From Bacteroides sp. (GTDB lineage Bacteria > Bacteroidota > Bacteroidia > Bacteroidales > Bacteroidaceae): 12,746 nucleotides of DNA. The stretch lies in the NCBI GenBank assembly GCA_030151845.1, contig JASLCM010000100.1:1-12746 (forward strand). Direction: 5' to 3'. Below are positions 1-6,576 of the stretch, piece by piece (positions within the stretch are counted from its first letter, which is position 1; each line of letters begins with the position of its first letter). A model generated the notes under the pieces. The model did not search any database and was not told where the DNA came from. It saw only the letters and a list, made by a program, of their open reading frames with translations. A program made the translations under genes and the position numbers.

Positions 1-702
1 AATTTCACCCTTCTATTGCTTTTTATAAACAAGAAATTTAAAAAGTGTTTTCAAGACACCGAACTAAAATTCTATATAGGATCTGTCCTCTTTTTCACCC
101 TATCTATTGCATCTATACTCTATTATACTGAGCCTATGGGGTTTGAAGAGAGCTTTAGAAAATCTTTTTTTCAGGTAGCTTCTTTACACACTTCTACTGG
201 CTTTGCAACAGCAGACTACATGGTGTGGAAACCAGTAGCATGGGCATTACTTACTATAACTATGCTTATAGGAGCTTGTGCTGGAAGTACAAGTGGTGGT
301 ATGAAGTGTATCCGAGTCTCCATACTTTTTAAATCGGCAAAGAATGAATTTAAAAGAATTATGCATCCCAATGCAGTATTACCTGTTAGAGTAAATAAAG
401 AGGTTGTACCAAATTCATTACAAACAACAGTTTTTGCCTTCTCATTTGTTTATTGCTTATTGATTGTAATATCCACTCTCTTTCTTATGGCTTTGGATAT
501 CAATTTTTTAGACTCTTTTGGGGTCATTGTTTCCAGTATAGGTAATATGGGACCTGGATTAGGTACATTTGGACCAGCAAATTCATGGAGTGCATTGCCC
601 AATATAGCCAAATGGCTTTGTTCTTTCTTAATGTTAGTGGGCCGACTAGAGTTATTTACGATCTTATTAATGTTTACTCCTAGTTTTTGGAAACAAGGAT
701 AG
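1..702 (+). CDS. trkH: TrkH family potassium uptake protein, C-terminal part (5' end outside window)
   Basis: Inner-membrane pore-forming subunit of a Trk-type potassium uptake system, which normally works with a cytoplasmic NAD-binding TrkA subunit. The reading frame is open from base 1, so the gene starts upstream of the window; the TTG at 16 is internal and not a start. About 233 residues remain, roughly the second half of a typical TrkH. Visible marks are the third pore loop with TGFAT (196-210), the GACAGSTSGG segment (271-300) that matches the intramembrane gating loop of the third repeat, the fourth pore loop GNMGPGLG (541-564), and the conserved GRLE...FTPSFW end. Several hydrophobic membrane helices lie between them. 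It is the only + strand gene and converges on the PqqD-like gene. A trkA partner is expected upstream but cannot be seen. Family assignment is secure. Confidence 0.95.
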   Translation, partial: NFTLLLLFINKKFKKCFQDTELKFYIGSVLFFTLSIASILYYTEPMGFEESFRKSFFQVASLHTSTGFATADYMVWKPVAWALLTITMLIGACAGSTSGGMKCIRVSILFKSAKNEFKRIMHPNAVLPVRVNKEVVPNSLQTTVFAFSFVYCLLIVISTLFLMALDINFLDSFGVIVSSIGNMGPGLGTFGPANSWSALPNIAKWLCSFLMLVGRLELFTILLMFTPSFWKQG

Positions 703-720
703 AGCTTGTCTTGATAAGCT
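703..720. terminator. Weak bidirectional terminator between converging genes
   Basis: A 7-bp stem with one G-T pair and a CTTG loop (AGCTTGT / ATAAGCT) fills the gap between trkH and the PqqD-like gene and touches the latter's stop codon. On the + strand it is followed by TATTCTTTT, a modest U-rich tail. Its position between convergent genes fits a terminator, but the stem is short and AT-rich. Confidence 0.35.
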
Positions 721-1070
721 TATTCTTTTCTAAGAGTAAAATCAATAAGTTTATCTTTTGCCAATTGCAAAAAATATTGGGCTACTCTCTCCTCTAATTG
801 TTCCATATCTGCAAACTCCACAGAGAGTTTATTCACAATCTCTTTGATCGTTCGTTTGCTATTCATCTCTTTCCATACACTAGATCCATAGGTGTCTAAA
901 GGCACACGTATATAAGGAGGGAAACGTTTAGAGGTAAAGTGTCGTTGCATCCACTCGCTTTTAAAGCGAGGGATTGCAACAACTATCTTACCATTATCTA
1001 GTAATTCTGTTCGAATTCCCTTTTTAGGACAAGGAATAACAGTTAATAAGTCTATTTTTTTCTTGGCCAC
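720..1070 (-). CDS. PqqD-like small protein (RiPP recognition element fold)
   Basis: A 116-residue soluble protein without signal peptide or membrane segment. From about residue 55 it follows the PqqD pattern: a short beta region (IRVPLDTYGSSVW), then a helix-turn-helix-like stretch (TIKEIVNKLSVEF), then LEERVAQYFLQLAKDKLIDF. PqqD proteins and related RiPP recognition elements bind the leader of a precursor peptide and hand it to a modifying enzyme. No PqqA-like peptide, SPASM radical SAM enzyme or other PQQ gene is in the window, so PQQ synthesis is not implied. The start is GTG at 1068-1070, 2 bp after the transporter's TAA, with no usable ATG before residue 41. The two genes are probably translated together. 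Fold assignment is fairly firm; function is unknown. Confidence 0.8.
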   Translation of the reverse strand: MAKKKIDLLTVIPCPKKGIRTELLDNGKIVVAIPRFKSEWMQRHFTSKRFPPYIRVPLDTYGSSVWKEMNSKRTIKEIVNKLSVEFADMEQLEERVAQYFLQLAKDKLIDFTLRKE

Positions 1071-1072
1071 AC

Positions 1073-2476
1073 TTACTGAATATTTGGTGCTTCAAGTCCG
1101 TAATTGTGCTTTTTATCTTCAACCTTCAACCACAGACCTAGAAAGAATGCAATAATTCCTAAACTTGCAAAAATAATCATTGCCCATGTGTAATCATAAT
1201 GCCCAGTTAAAGCTTCATCTGGGTTTGTCCATTTTAAAACAAATCCGATGATATTAGGGAATAACCACAACCCTATATTTTGTATCCAAAATATAACGCT
1301 ATAAGCAGAACCCAAGTATCTATTTTCTACTAGTTTAGGAATAGATGGCCATAGCGCTGCTGGTACCAAAGAGAATGACACTCCTAACACCATAATAGCG
1401 GCATGAGCTACATTTAAACTAAATTGATCATCTGGTTTTAGTGGGAAGAAAGCGAAAACTGAATGGCAGATAAAAACCAATATCGATCCTAAAATCAGCA
1501 TGGTAGCACCTTTCCCTTTTTTATCTAAGAAGTAACCTAAAAACGGAGTAATCAACATAGCCCCTATAGGGAACCAAGAAAATAGGTTTGAGGCCTCTTG
1601 AGTTGGCATATGTAACCGATTCTCTAGCATACTCGTTGCGAATTTTTGGAACGGAAATATAGCTGAGTAGTAAAGTACGCATAAAAGTGCAACAATCAAG
1701 AATACTTTACTTTTAAATAGGATAGCGATATCACTGATTCTAAAGGCCTCTTCCTCCTCTTCTTCTACGCCGACAGCCTGTTCACCCAGCTGCTTATCAA
1801 GCTTTATATCCATTAAACAGTAGATTACAAAGGTAATGAGACCTATACAAAGCAGAGCACAACATACAGCCACCGGACGAACTACATCGGGTGAGCCTAA
1901 AGAGGCTAAATAAGGGGATATTCTAAAAACAGCCCAAACACCTAGTCGAGCAACAGCCATCTCTATTCCCATAGCCAAAGCCATCTCCTTACCTTTAAAC
2001 CATTTAACTATCGCCTTTGATACAGTAATACCTGCCATTTCTAAACCACTACCAAAGATAGCAAAACCTAAAGAAGCTAGTTTTGCAGTTGGAGGGAAAG
2101 AGATCCAAAAGGATCCTAGCCAATCGTATAAAGCGACTCCTGGTGTGAAATAAGAACTAATGGCATATAGTTTTATAGCACCCCCTAAAACCATAATACT
2201 AGCCGAAAGTAGAGCTGTAAACCGGATACCTAACTTATCTAGTATTATACCTGCAAAAAGTAAAAAGAAAGCAAACACGTTCAGGAAGTACTCGGAGCTA
2301 GCAAAAATGCCATAAGTGTCAGCCGACCAGTTAACCTGTTGTTCTAGTAATGTTTGAAGTGGAGAGAGAACATCCACAAACATATAAGCAAAAAACATAG
2401 TAGCTGCTACTAGTAGTAAAGCTGACCATCTCAGCAAAGCTGAGTCTCTCATAGTTTTTGTAATCGATGCATTCAT
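1073..2476 (-). CDS. Major facilitator superfamily transporter, MFSD1-like
   Basis: A 467-residue inner-membrane protein with about 12 hydrophobic helices, the usual MFS size. The loop-2 motif appears as GIILDKLGIR (residues 76-85) and its second-half copy as GYFLDKKGKG. The halves are joined by a charged cytoplasmic loop containing six consecutive Glu (238-243). A segment after helix 4, WFKGKE (159-164) followed by a conserved-looking Ala-Arg (176-177), resembles what I recall of eukaryotic MFSD1, a lysosomal dipeptide transporter. That is inference from memory, so the substrate is unassigned; other anion or nitrate-type MFS groups are possible. The start is ATG at 2474-2476 with an A-rich leader and no Shine-Dalgarno. 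The gene lies behind the secG terminator, so it needs its own promoter, and is followed after 2 bp by the PqqD-like gene. Confidence 0.88.
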   Translation of the reverse strand: MNASITKTMRDSALLRWSALLLVAATMFFAYMFVDVLSPLQTLLEQQVNWSADTYGIFASSEYFLNVFAFFLLFAGIILDKLGIRFTALLSASIMVLGGAIKLYAISSYFTPGVALYDWLGSFWISFPPTAKLASLGFAIFGSGLEMAGITVSKAIVKWFKGKEMALAMGIEMAVARLGVWAVFRISPYLASLGSPDVVRPVAVCCALLCIGLITFVIYCLMDIKLDKQLGEQAVGVEEEEEEAFRISDIAILFKSKVFLIVALLCVLYYSAIFPFQKFATSMLENRLHMPTQEASNLFSWFPIGAMLITPFLGYFLDKKGKGATMLILGSILVFICHSVFAFFPLKPDDQFSLNVAHAAIMVLGVSFSLVPAALWPSIPKLVENRYLGSAYSVIFWIQNIGLWLFPNIIGFVLKWTNPDEALTGHYDYTWAMIIFASLGIIAFFLGLWLKVEDKKHNYGLEAPNIQ

Positions 2477-2501
2477 TTTGTTTTGTTTTTTATCTAATGG
2501 A

Positions 2502-2551
2502 AAACAAATATGGCTAGTTTGATTATATAATCAAACTAGCCATATTTGTTT
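2502..2551. terminator. Perfect 50-bp palindrome, terminator of the secG operon
   Basis: Bases 2502-2526 are the exact reverse complement of 2527-2551. On the - strand the core stem GGCTAGTTTGAT / ATCAAACTAGCC with a TATATA loop is followed by ATATTTGTTTT. This is a good intrinsic terminator 20 bp after the secG stop codon. As it is symmetric it could act both ways, although the + strand has no gene arriving here. It may also carry a promoter for the MFS gene, listed separately, and could alternatively be a protein-binding operator. Confidence 0.85.
2505..2535 (-). promoter_or_regulatory. Candidate promoter for the MFS / PqqD-like pair
   Basis: On the - strand TTTG (2535-2532) is followed after 19 bp by CATATTTG (2512-2505). 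The Bacteroidota sigma-ABfr consensus is TTTG at -33 and TAnnTTTG at -7, so only one fixed base differs. Transcription would begin near 2498, giving a leader of about 20 bases before the ATG at 2476. The whole pattern lies within the palindrome, so an identical copy exists on the + strand facing secG. Assignment is by pattern only. Confidence 0.4.
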
Positions 2552-2571
2552 ATAAAATAGTTCAAACCACC

Positions 2572-2946
2572 TTACTCTGCTGTGGTAGAACCTGTTTCTG
2601 AGTTTTCTTCTGTAGCAACCTCTTCAGTTTGTTCTGGAGTTTCTACACCTTGAAAGTTGTATGGACCTGTTTGTGCCTTCTCTTCAACTTGATCTGAAAT
2701 AACAATACCTTGAGTTTCAGTAGCCGATGGTAAAGCATAAGCAGAAAGAATACTAACTACAAGCATAAATACAGCTAGACCCCATGTGGCTTTCTCTAAA
2801 AAGTCGGTAGTTTTGCGTACTCCCATTATTTGGTTTGAGGAAGCAAAACCTGAGGCTAGCCCCCCTCCTTTAGAATTTTGAATAAGCACGATGAAGCACA
2901 TCAAAAGAGCTGCAATCACCATTAAGCTAACAAGTATTAAATACAT
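2572..2946 (-). CDS. secG: Protein translocase subunit SecG
   Basis: Small auxiliary subunit of the SecYEG channel in the inner membrane. The 124-residue protein has helix 1 at residues 3-22, the family signature QNSKGGGLASGF (23-34), the FLEKATW motif before helix 2, and helix 2 at about 55-72. A 50-residue Glu/Thr-rich tail follows; this makes the protein longer than E. coli SecG (110 residues), and such acidic tails are usual in Bacteroidota as far as I recall. It is the last gene of the seven-gene run, 3 bp after the TPR-like gene, and is followed by the palindromic terminator. The start is ATG with an A-rich upstream region instead of a Shine-Dalgarno. Assignment is firm. Confidence 0.95.
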   Translation of the reverse strand: MYLILVSLMVIAALLMCFIVLIQNSKGGGLASGFASSNQIMGVRKTTDFLEKATWGLAVFMLVVSILSAYALPSATETQGIVISDQVEEKAQTGPYNFQGVETPEQTEEVATEENSETGSTTAE

Positions 2947-2949
2947 TTT

Positions 2950-3714
2950 TTATTTGGATTTACTATTAATAATCAATTTTTCAAGAAATCTAATCTGGTC
3001 TGCAAAGTAAGCATTTTTATTTGGATATTTCAAGCTTAATTTTTTAATAATTAACAACGCCTTTTCATATCTCTGTTGTTTTACATAAATTTTAGCCAAT
3101 GTCTCGGTGAAAAAGCTATCATCTTCTTCATCTTCAAGAACAACAGGCTCAGATACCTCTTCTGGTTTTGTCTCCTCTTCTACTGTGTTCCCAACCTCAG
3201 GTATACCTTCATTTACTCCTAATAAAGTGGCTGCGTCACTCTCGATAAACTCATCAATTAATTCATGCCCCTTTAGCTTTGGAGTTTCAGATAGTTCAAA
3301 GTCTGGTTCATTCTGACTTAGATAACTGGTATAATCTGAAGCATAGTCAAAATCTACCTCCACTTTTTGTTCTTCTGCTGGATACTCCTTTAAAAAAGCA
3401 TCAATTAAACAAAGGGTCCTATCTAATGACTCCTCTCCATCGTCATGTTCTTCTTCTTTTTTTAATACCTCTAGCGTATAATTCTCCCTTTCAAGAAAAG
3501 AAAAGAGTAACCTACGATCTGATATAAACAAGGCCGCTTTACGCAACTCCTCACCAAATGAAATATCGTGTAATAAATATAAATTCTTTAAAAGCAAAAT
3601 TCTTAGTGTTTGTGAATATGGATATCTTGCTAACTGATTCCTTATTTCATATAAGGACTCTGAACCTAAGAGCTTAGGGTCCTTCATCCATTTAATTAAA
3701 TTATCTCCCTTCAT
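2950..3714 (-). CDS. Hypothetical TPR-like protein encoded between lptE and secG
   Basis: A 254-residue protein predicted to be cytoplasmic: no signal peptide, lipobox or membrane helix. Residues 1-75 form a helical, conserved-looking domain with a YPYSQTLRILLLKNLYLL stretch. I recall similar N-termini in Bacteroidales proteins annotated only as tetratricopeptide repeat or hypothetical. Residues about 85-200 are a very acidic, low-complexity linker. The last 54 residues (FFTETLAKIYVKQQRYEKALLI...) look like a single TPR unit plus a capping helix: alternating small and large residues, and a YEKAL core. One TPR suggests a protein-docking role. The close spacing (7 bp after lptE, 3 bp before secG) ties its expression to LPS export and Sec genes. 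No function can be assigned. Confidence 0.8.
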   Translation of the reverse strand: MKGDNLIKWMKDPKLLGSESLYEIRNQLARYPYSQTLRILLLKNLYLLHDISFGEELRKAALFISDRRLLFSFLERENYTLEVLKKEEEHDDGEESLDRTLCLIDAFLKEYPAEEQKVEVDFDYASDYTSYLSQNEPDFELSETPKLKGHELIDEFIESDAATLLGVNEGIPEVGNTVEEETKPEEVSEPVVLEDEEDDSFFTETLAKIYVKQQRYEKALLIIKKLSLKYPNKNAYFADQIRFLEKLIINSKSK

Positions 3715-3721
3715 TACCTCT

Positions 3722-4243
3722 CTACCAGTTTGCTTCTGTTAGATTATAAATTTGCTCAGTTATCTCCTTGGTCATTTCAGCAATCAACTTATCTTGAACA
3801 TTGGTTAACAACTCTCTCGAATCATAGACTCTAAAAGCAGTAAACTGCTGTTCAAAATCCTCTGTATGATCGGTGTTATTCACATACCTAACATTCACCG
3901 TAATAGTAAGCTTAGTTTCAGAGGAATAACCATCTGCTTTCACTGCTTGGTTATACTGGTTATAACCAACTATCTCCCCTTCTATTTCTAGGTCACCAGA
4001 CCGAGGCATCAAGCGTAATCTCGTTTGTCGTATATAGATATCTTTTAAATCCTCATTAAACTTTGTAGCTAGAGGGGCATATACGTATTCAGACTTGATT
4101 GGAAAATCGGCTATATATATCGTTTTAACAACATCATAATTAATTGAGGCCCCATTGAATTTATAGGAGACAGTACAAGAGATTAGGTATACCCCCAAGG
4201 CTACTATAAAAAGCACCCATTTACCTGATTTAATCCAAGTCAT
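3722..4243 (-). CDS. lptE: LPS assembly outer-membrane lipoprotein LptE
   Basis: LptE plugs the LptD barrel and helps insert lipopolysaccharide into the outer leaflet. The 173-residue protein has a basic N-terminus, a hydrophobic stretch (residues 9-21) and a lipobox LISC with Cys23 as the lipid-anchored residue. The mature part begins CTVSYKFNGASI and shows the family features: 'SYKFNGASI', an IADFP strand, an alternating beta region (LEIEGEIVGYNQ...LTITVNVRYVN) and C-terminal helices. Size suits the family. Its ATG lies inside the last codons of the sigma-54 activator gene, a 14-bp overlap, so it is probably translationally coupled. LptC at the right edge belongs to the same export machine; LptD is not in the window. 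Sequence conservation in this family is low, so the call rests on lipobox, fold pattern and context. Confidence 0.85.
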   Translation of the reverse strand: MTWIKSGKWVLFIVALGVYLISCTVSYKFNGASINYDVVKTIYIADFPIKSEYVYAPLATKFNEDLKDIYIRQTRLRLMPRSGDLEIEGEIVGYNQYNQAVKADGYSSETKLTITVNVRYVNNTDHTEDFEQQFTAFRVYDSRELLTNVQDKLIAEMTKEITEQIYNLTEANW

Positions 4244-5465
4244 ATTCTTTAATTTTTCGATATAAAGTGCGTTCAGATATATTTAAGTCTTTAGCTGCAC
4301 TTTTTCTTTTACCATTATGTTTTAGCAACGCTTTCTTTATCATCTCTTTCTCTACCTCATCTAAAGATAAAGTCTCCTCAACATACTCCTCTGTATCTTG
4401 AATATGATCCTCACTAACTGCTGCATGTGGGGACTCTTCTAAAAGATTTATGGTGGGGTAATTCGAATAACCTGGAGTTGCTGGATAATAATTACTTGAC
4501 TCAGGATTAGTTGTAGGCACTTGTCCTCGTTCTGCCATTAAACCATGAACCAGTTTTTTTAAATCCGTAACATCCTGCCTCATATCAAAAAGAACCTGAT
4601 ATAATATTTCTCGTTCATTCTTAAATGTCTTATTACTCTTTTCCCCTAATAGCGTAGGTAAATTTGAGACAAACGAGCGCTCAGGAAGATACTTACTTAA
4701 GACCTCTTTATCTATCTCACGATTGGTTTCTATTACTGATATTTGCTCTGTTATATTCTTTAGTTGACGCACGTTTCCTGGCCAAGAAAAACTTAACAAA
4801 AGCTCTTTAGCTTTCGCAGTTAACTGAATTGGAGGCATACGATATTTTTCTCCAAAGTCCGCTGCAAACTTTCTAAAGAGTAAGTAGATATCTTCTCCTC
4901 TTTCTCTTAAAGGAGGAATCTTAATGGGGACAGTATTTAAACGGTAATATAAGTCCTCTCTGAACCTTCCCTCCATTATAGCCTGCTCTAAGTTAACATT
5001 AGTAGCTGCAACTATACGCACATCTGTTTTTTCAACTTTAGATGAACCTACCTTTATAAACTCTCCACTTTCTAGCACCCTTAATAATTTTGCTTGTGTC
5101 GCTAAAGGAAGCTCGCCTACCTCATCTAAAAAAATGGTTCCGCCATCGGCCTCACCAAAATAGCCCCTACGCTCTCCTATGGCACCAGTAAAAGCTCCTT
5201 TTTCATGGCCAAAAAGTTCAGAATCAATTGTCCCTTCAGGAATAGCTCCACAGTTTACAGCTATATATTGTGCATGTTTTCTACTACTATATAAATGTGT
5301 TATTTTTGGGAAACTCTCTTTACCAACTCCACTTTCTCCTGTAATTAACACAGACAAATCAGTAGGTGCTACCTGTATTGCAACATCAATAGCACGTAGT
5401 AAATCTGAATTATTCCCAATAATACCAAAACGTAATTTTACTTGTTGAATTTCTTTATTTGTCAT
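4230..5465 (-). CDS. Sigma-54-dependent transcriptional activator without sensor domain
   Basis: A bacterial enhancer-binding protein that uses ATP hydrolysis to open sigma-54 promoters. Numbered from the ATG at 5465 (411 residues), the AAA+ domain starts almost at once: Walker A GESGVGKE (43-50), sigma-54 contact loop GAFTGA (90-95), Walker B GGTIFLDE (108-115), sensor I VAATN, arginine-finger region FREDLYYRL and sensor II WPGNVRQLK (228-236). A helical Asn/Tyr/Pro-rich linker follows, then a Fis-type helix-turn-helix in the last 28 residues. There is no receiver, PAS or GAF domain, so the signal input is unknown. I rejected the TTG start at 5471 in favour of the ATG at 5465, which has AAAGGG seven bases upstream. 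It sits 11 bp after pdxA and overlaps lptE. I saw no clear -24/-12 sigma-54 promoter in the window. Confidence 0.93.
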   Translation of the reverse strand: MTNKEIQQVKLRFGIIGNNSDLLRAIDVAIQVAPTDLSVLITGESGVGKESFPKITHLYSSRKHAQYIAVNCGAIPEGTIDSELFGHEKGAFTGAIGERRGYFGEADGGTIFLDEVGELPLATQAKLLRVLESGEFIKVGSSKVEKTDVRIVAATNVNLEQAIMEGRFREDLYYRLNTVPIKIPPLRERGEDIYLLFRKFAADFGEKYRMPPIQLTAKAKELLLSFSWPGNVRQLKNITEQISVIETNREIDKEVLSKYLPERSFVSNLPTLLGEKSNKTFKNEREILYQVLFDMRQDVTDLKKLVHGLMAERGQVPTTNPESSNYYPATPGYSNYPTINLLEESPHAAVSEDHIQDTEEYVEETLSLDEVEKEMIKKALLKHNGKRKSAAKDLNISERTLYRKIKEYDLD

Positions 5466-5472
5466 AAACAAA

Positions 5473-5478
5473 CCCTTT
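5473..5478 (-). promoter_or_regulatory. Shine-Dalgarno-like site deciding the activator's start
   Basis: AAAGGG on the - strand lies seven bases before the ATG at 5465 and overlaps the pdxA stop codon. It supports ATG over the upstream in-frame TTG, which begins only one base after this motif. Such sites are uncommon in this window, where most genes have plain A-rich leaders. Confidence 0.5.
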
Positions 5479-6571
5479 ATTCATCATCTACCGAATCCAA
5501 TTTCAACTGATCACTATCATCTCTATGATCATAATACTGCTTTCTCAAGGGCCTTCTTCTCGACTCTCTTTCTTGTTCACGGTTTCTGTAAATATCTATT
5601 GCTGTATACACTGCTTGCCTAAAAGAATCTTCAGAAGCCATGCCTTTACCTGCGATATCATAAGCCACTCCATGTGCTGGAGATGTTCTTACAACAGGTA
5701 ATCCCGCTGTAAAGTTAACTCCCTCATCCATAAACAATGCTTTAAAAGGGGCTAATCCTTGATCGTGATACATCGCTAAAATAGCATCAAAATGTGAAAA
5801 GGTTCCCGCTCCCATAAAACCATCAGCAGGATAGGGTCCATAACATAACACACCTCTCTCTGACATATTTTTGATTGCAGGAATAATCACATTCTTCTCC
5901 TCTTCCCCAATCAGCCCGCCATCACCCGCATGGGGGTTTAAAGCAAGAACTGCAATTCGTGGACGCTCAATACCAAAATCAAACTTTAGACTCTCATTGA
6001 GAATATTAATTTTTTCTTCAAGAAGCTCTAGAGTTAAAGTTTCGGCTATTTGGCTAATAGGAATATGATTCGTTGCTAATGCCATCCTAAAATCATCTTT
6101 TAGTAGAAGCATTAAAGACTTCCTACCTTTACCAAGCCTCTCCTCGATGTACTCTGTATGCCCCATAAAGGGGAATTCCTTAGAGTGAATCACCTCTTTG
6201 TTTATCGGAGCCGTAACCAAAACATCTATTTCTCTCTTACCAAGATCTTCCACAGCCCTCTCTAAAGCCATAAAGGCAGATTTCCCTGCATCTCGATCAG
6301 CCTGTGCAAACTCAACTCGAACTTCATCATCTACACAGTTTAATACACTTAATGTGTTATCTGTACACTCTGATACAGAATTTATTATACTAAAATTCGT
6401 AGAAATATTACAACTCTTCCGGTGATAAGCTGTAACTTTCGGTGAACCATAAATAATTGGAGTGCATAATTCAAACATTGCTGGGTTTGAAAATGTCTTT
6501 AATATCACCTCGAGACCTATTCCATTAATATCTCCTTGTGATATACCTATTTTTAGTTTTCTATCATTCAT
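5477..6571 (-). CDS. pdxA: 4-hydroxythreonine-4-phosphate dehydrogenase PdxA
   Basis: Cytoplasmic NAD-dependent enzyme that oxidises 4-phosphohydroxy-L-threonine, giving the aminoacetone phosphate that PdxJ joins to deoxyxylulose phosphate in vitamin B6 synthesis. The 364-residue protein starts with the family motif GDINGIGLE (13-21), has TAPINKE (120-126), and keeps all three metal-binding histidines: His138 in GHTEY, His214 in NPHAGDGG and His269 in MYHDQG. It is longer than E. coli PdxA (329 residues) because of a C-terminal tail of about 33 strongly charged residues after position 331, likely disordered. pdxJ is not in the window. The gene lies 5 bp after the DUF4837 gene and 11 bp before the sigma-54 activator, within the same transcription unit. 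Assignment is firm. Confidence 0.96.
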   Translation of the reverse strand: MNDRKLKIGISQGDINGIGLEVILKTFSNPAMFELCTPIIYGSPKVTAYHRKSCNISTNFSIINSVSECTDNTLSVLNCVDDEVRVEFAQADRDAGKSAFMALERAVEDLGKREIDVLVTAPINKEVIHSKEFPFMGHTEYIEERLGKGRKSLMLLLKDDFRMALATNHIPISQIAETLTLELLEEKINILNESLKFDFGIERPRIAVLALNPHAGDGGLIGEEEKNVIIPAIKNMSERGVLCYGPYPADGFMGAGTFSHFDAILAMYHDQGLAPFKALFMDEGVNFTAGLPVVRTSPAHGVAYDIAGKGMASEDSFRQAVYTAIDIYRNREQERESRRRPLRKQYYDHRDDSDQLKLDSVDDE

Positions 6572-6576
6572 CTTAT

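Noticed and set aside
720..1070. A PQQ cofactor biosynthesis locus
   Set aside because: Only a PqqD-like protein is present. PqqA, B, C and E are absent, and the one radical SAM enzyme in the window is RlmN.
2502..2551. Insertion-sequence end or attachment site
   Set aside because: There is no transposase, integrase, target-site duplication or second copy in the window, and position and U-rich tail explain it as a terminator.
3107..3527. Two overlapping + strand open frames (69 and 82 codons) opposite the TPR-like gene
   Set aside because: They lie fully antisense to a well-supported gene. The Ser-rich translation of the first is the mirror of the acidic linker, and neither resembles a known protein.
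5179..5448. + strand open frame of 89 codons opposite the sigma-54 activator
   Set aside because: It is antisense to the conserved AAA+ domain and has no leader, promoter or recognisable motif.
5871..6425. + strand open frames of 65 and 75 codons opposite pdxA
   Set aside because: They are shadows of the coding bias in pdxA, with no independent support.
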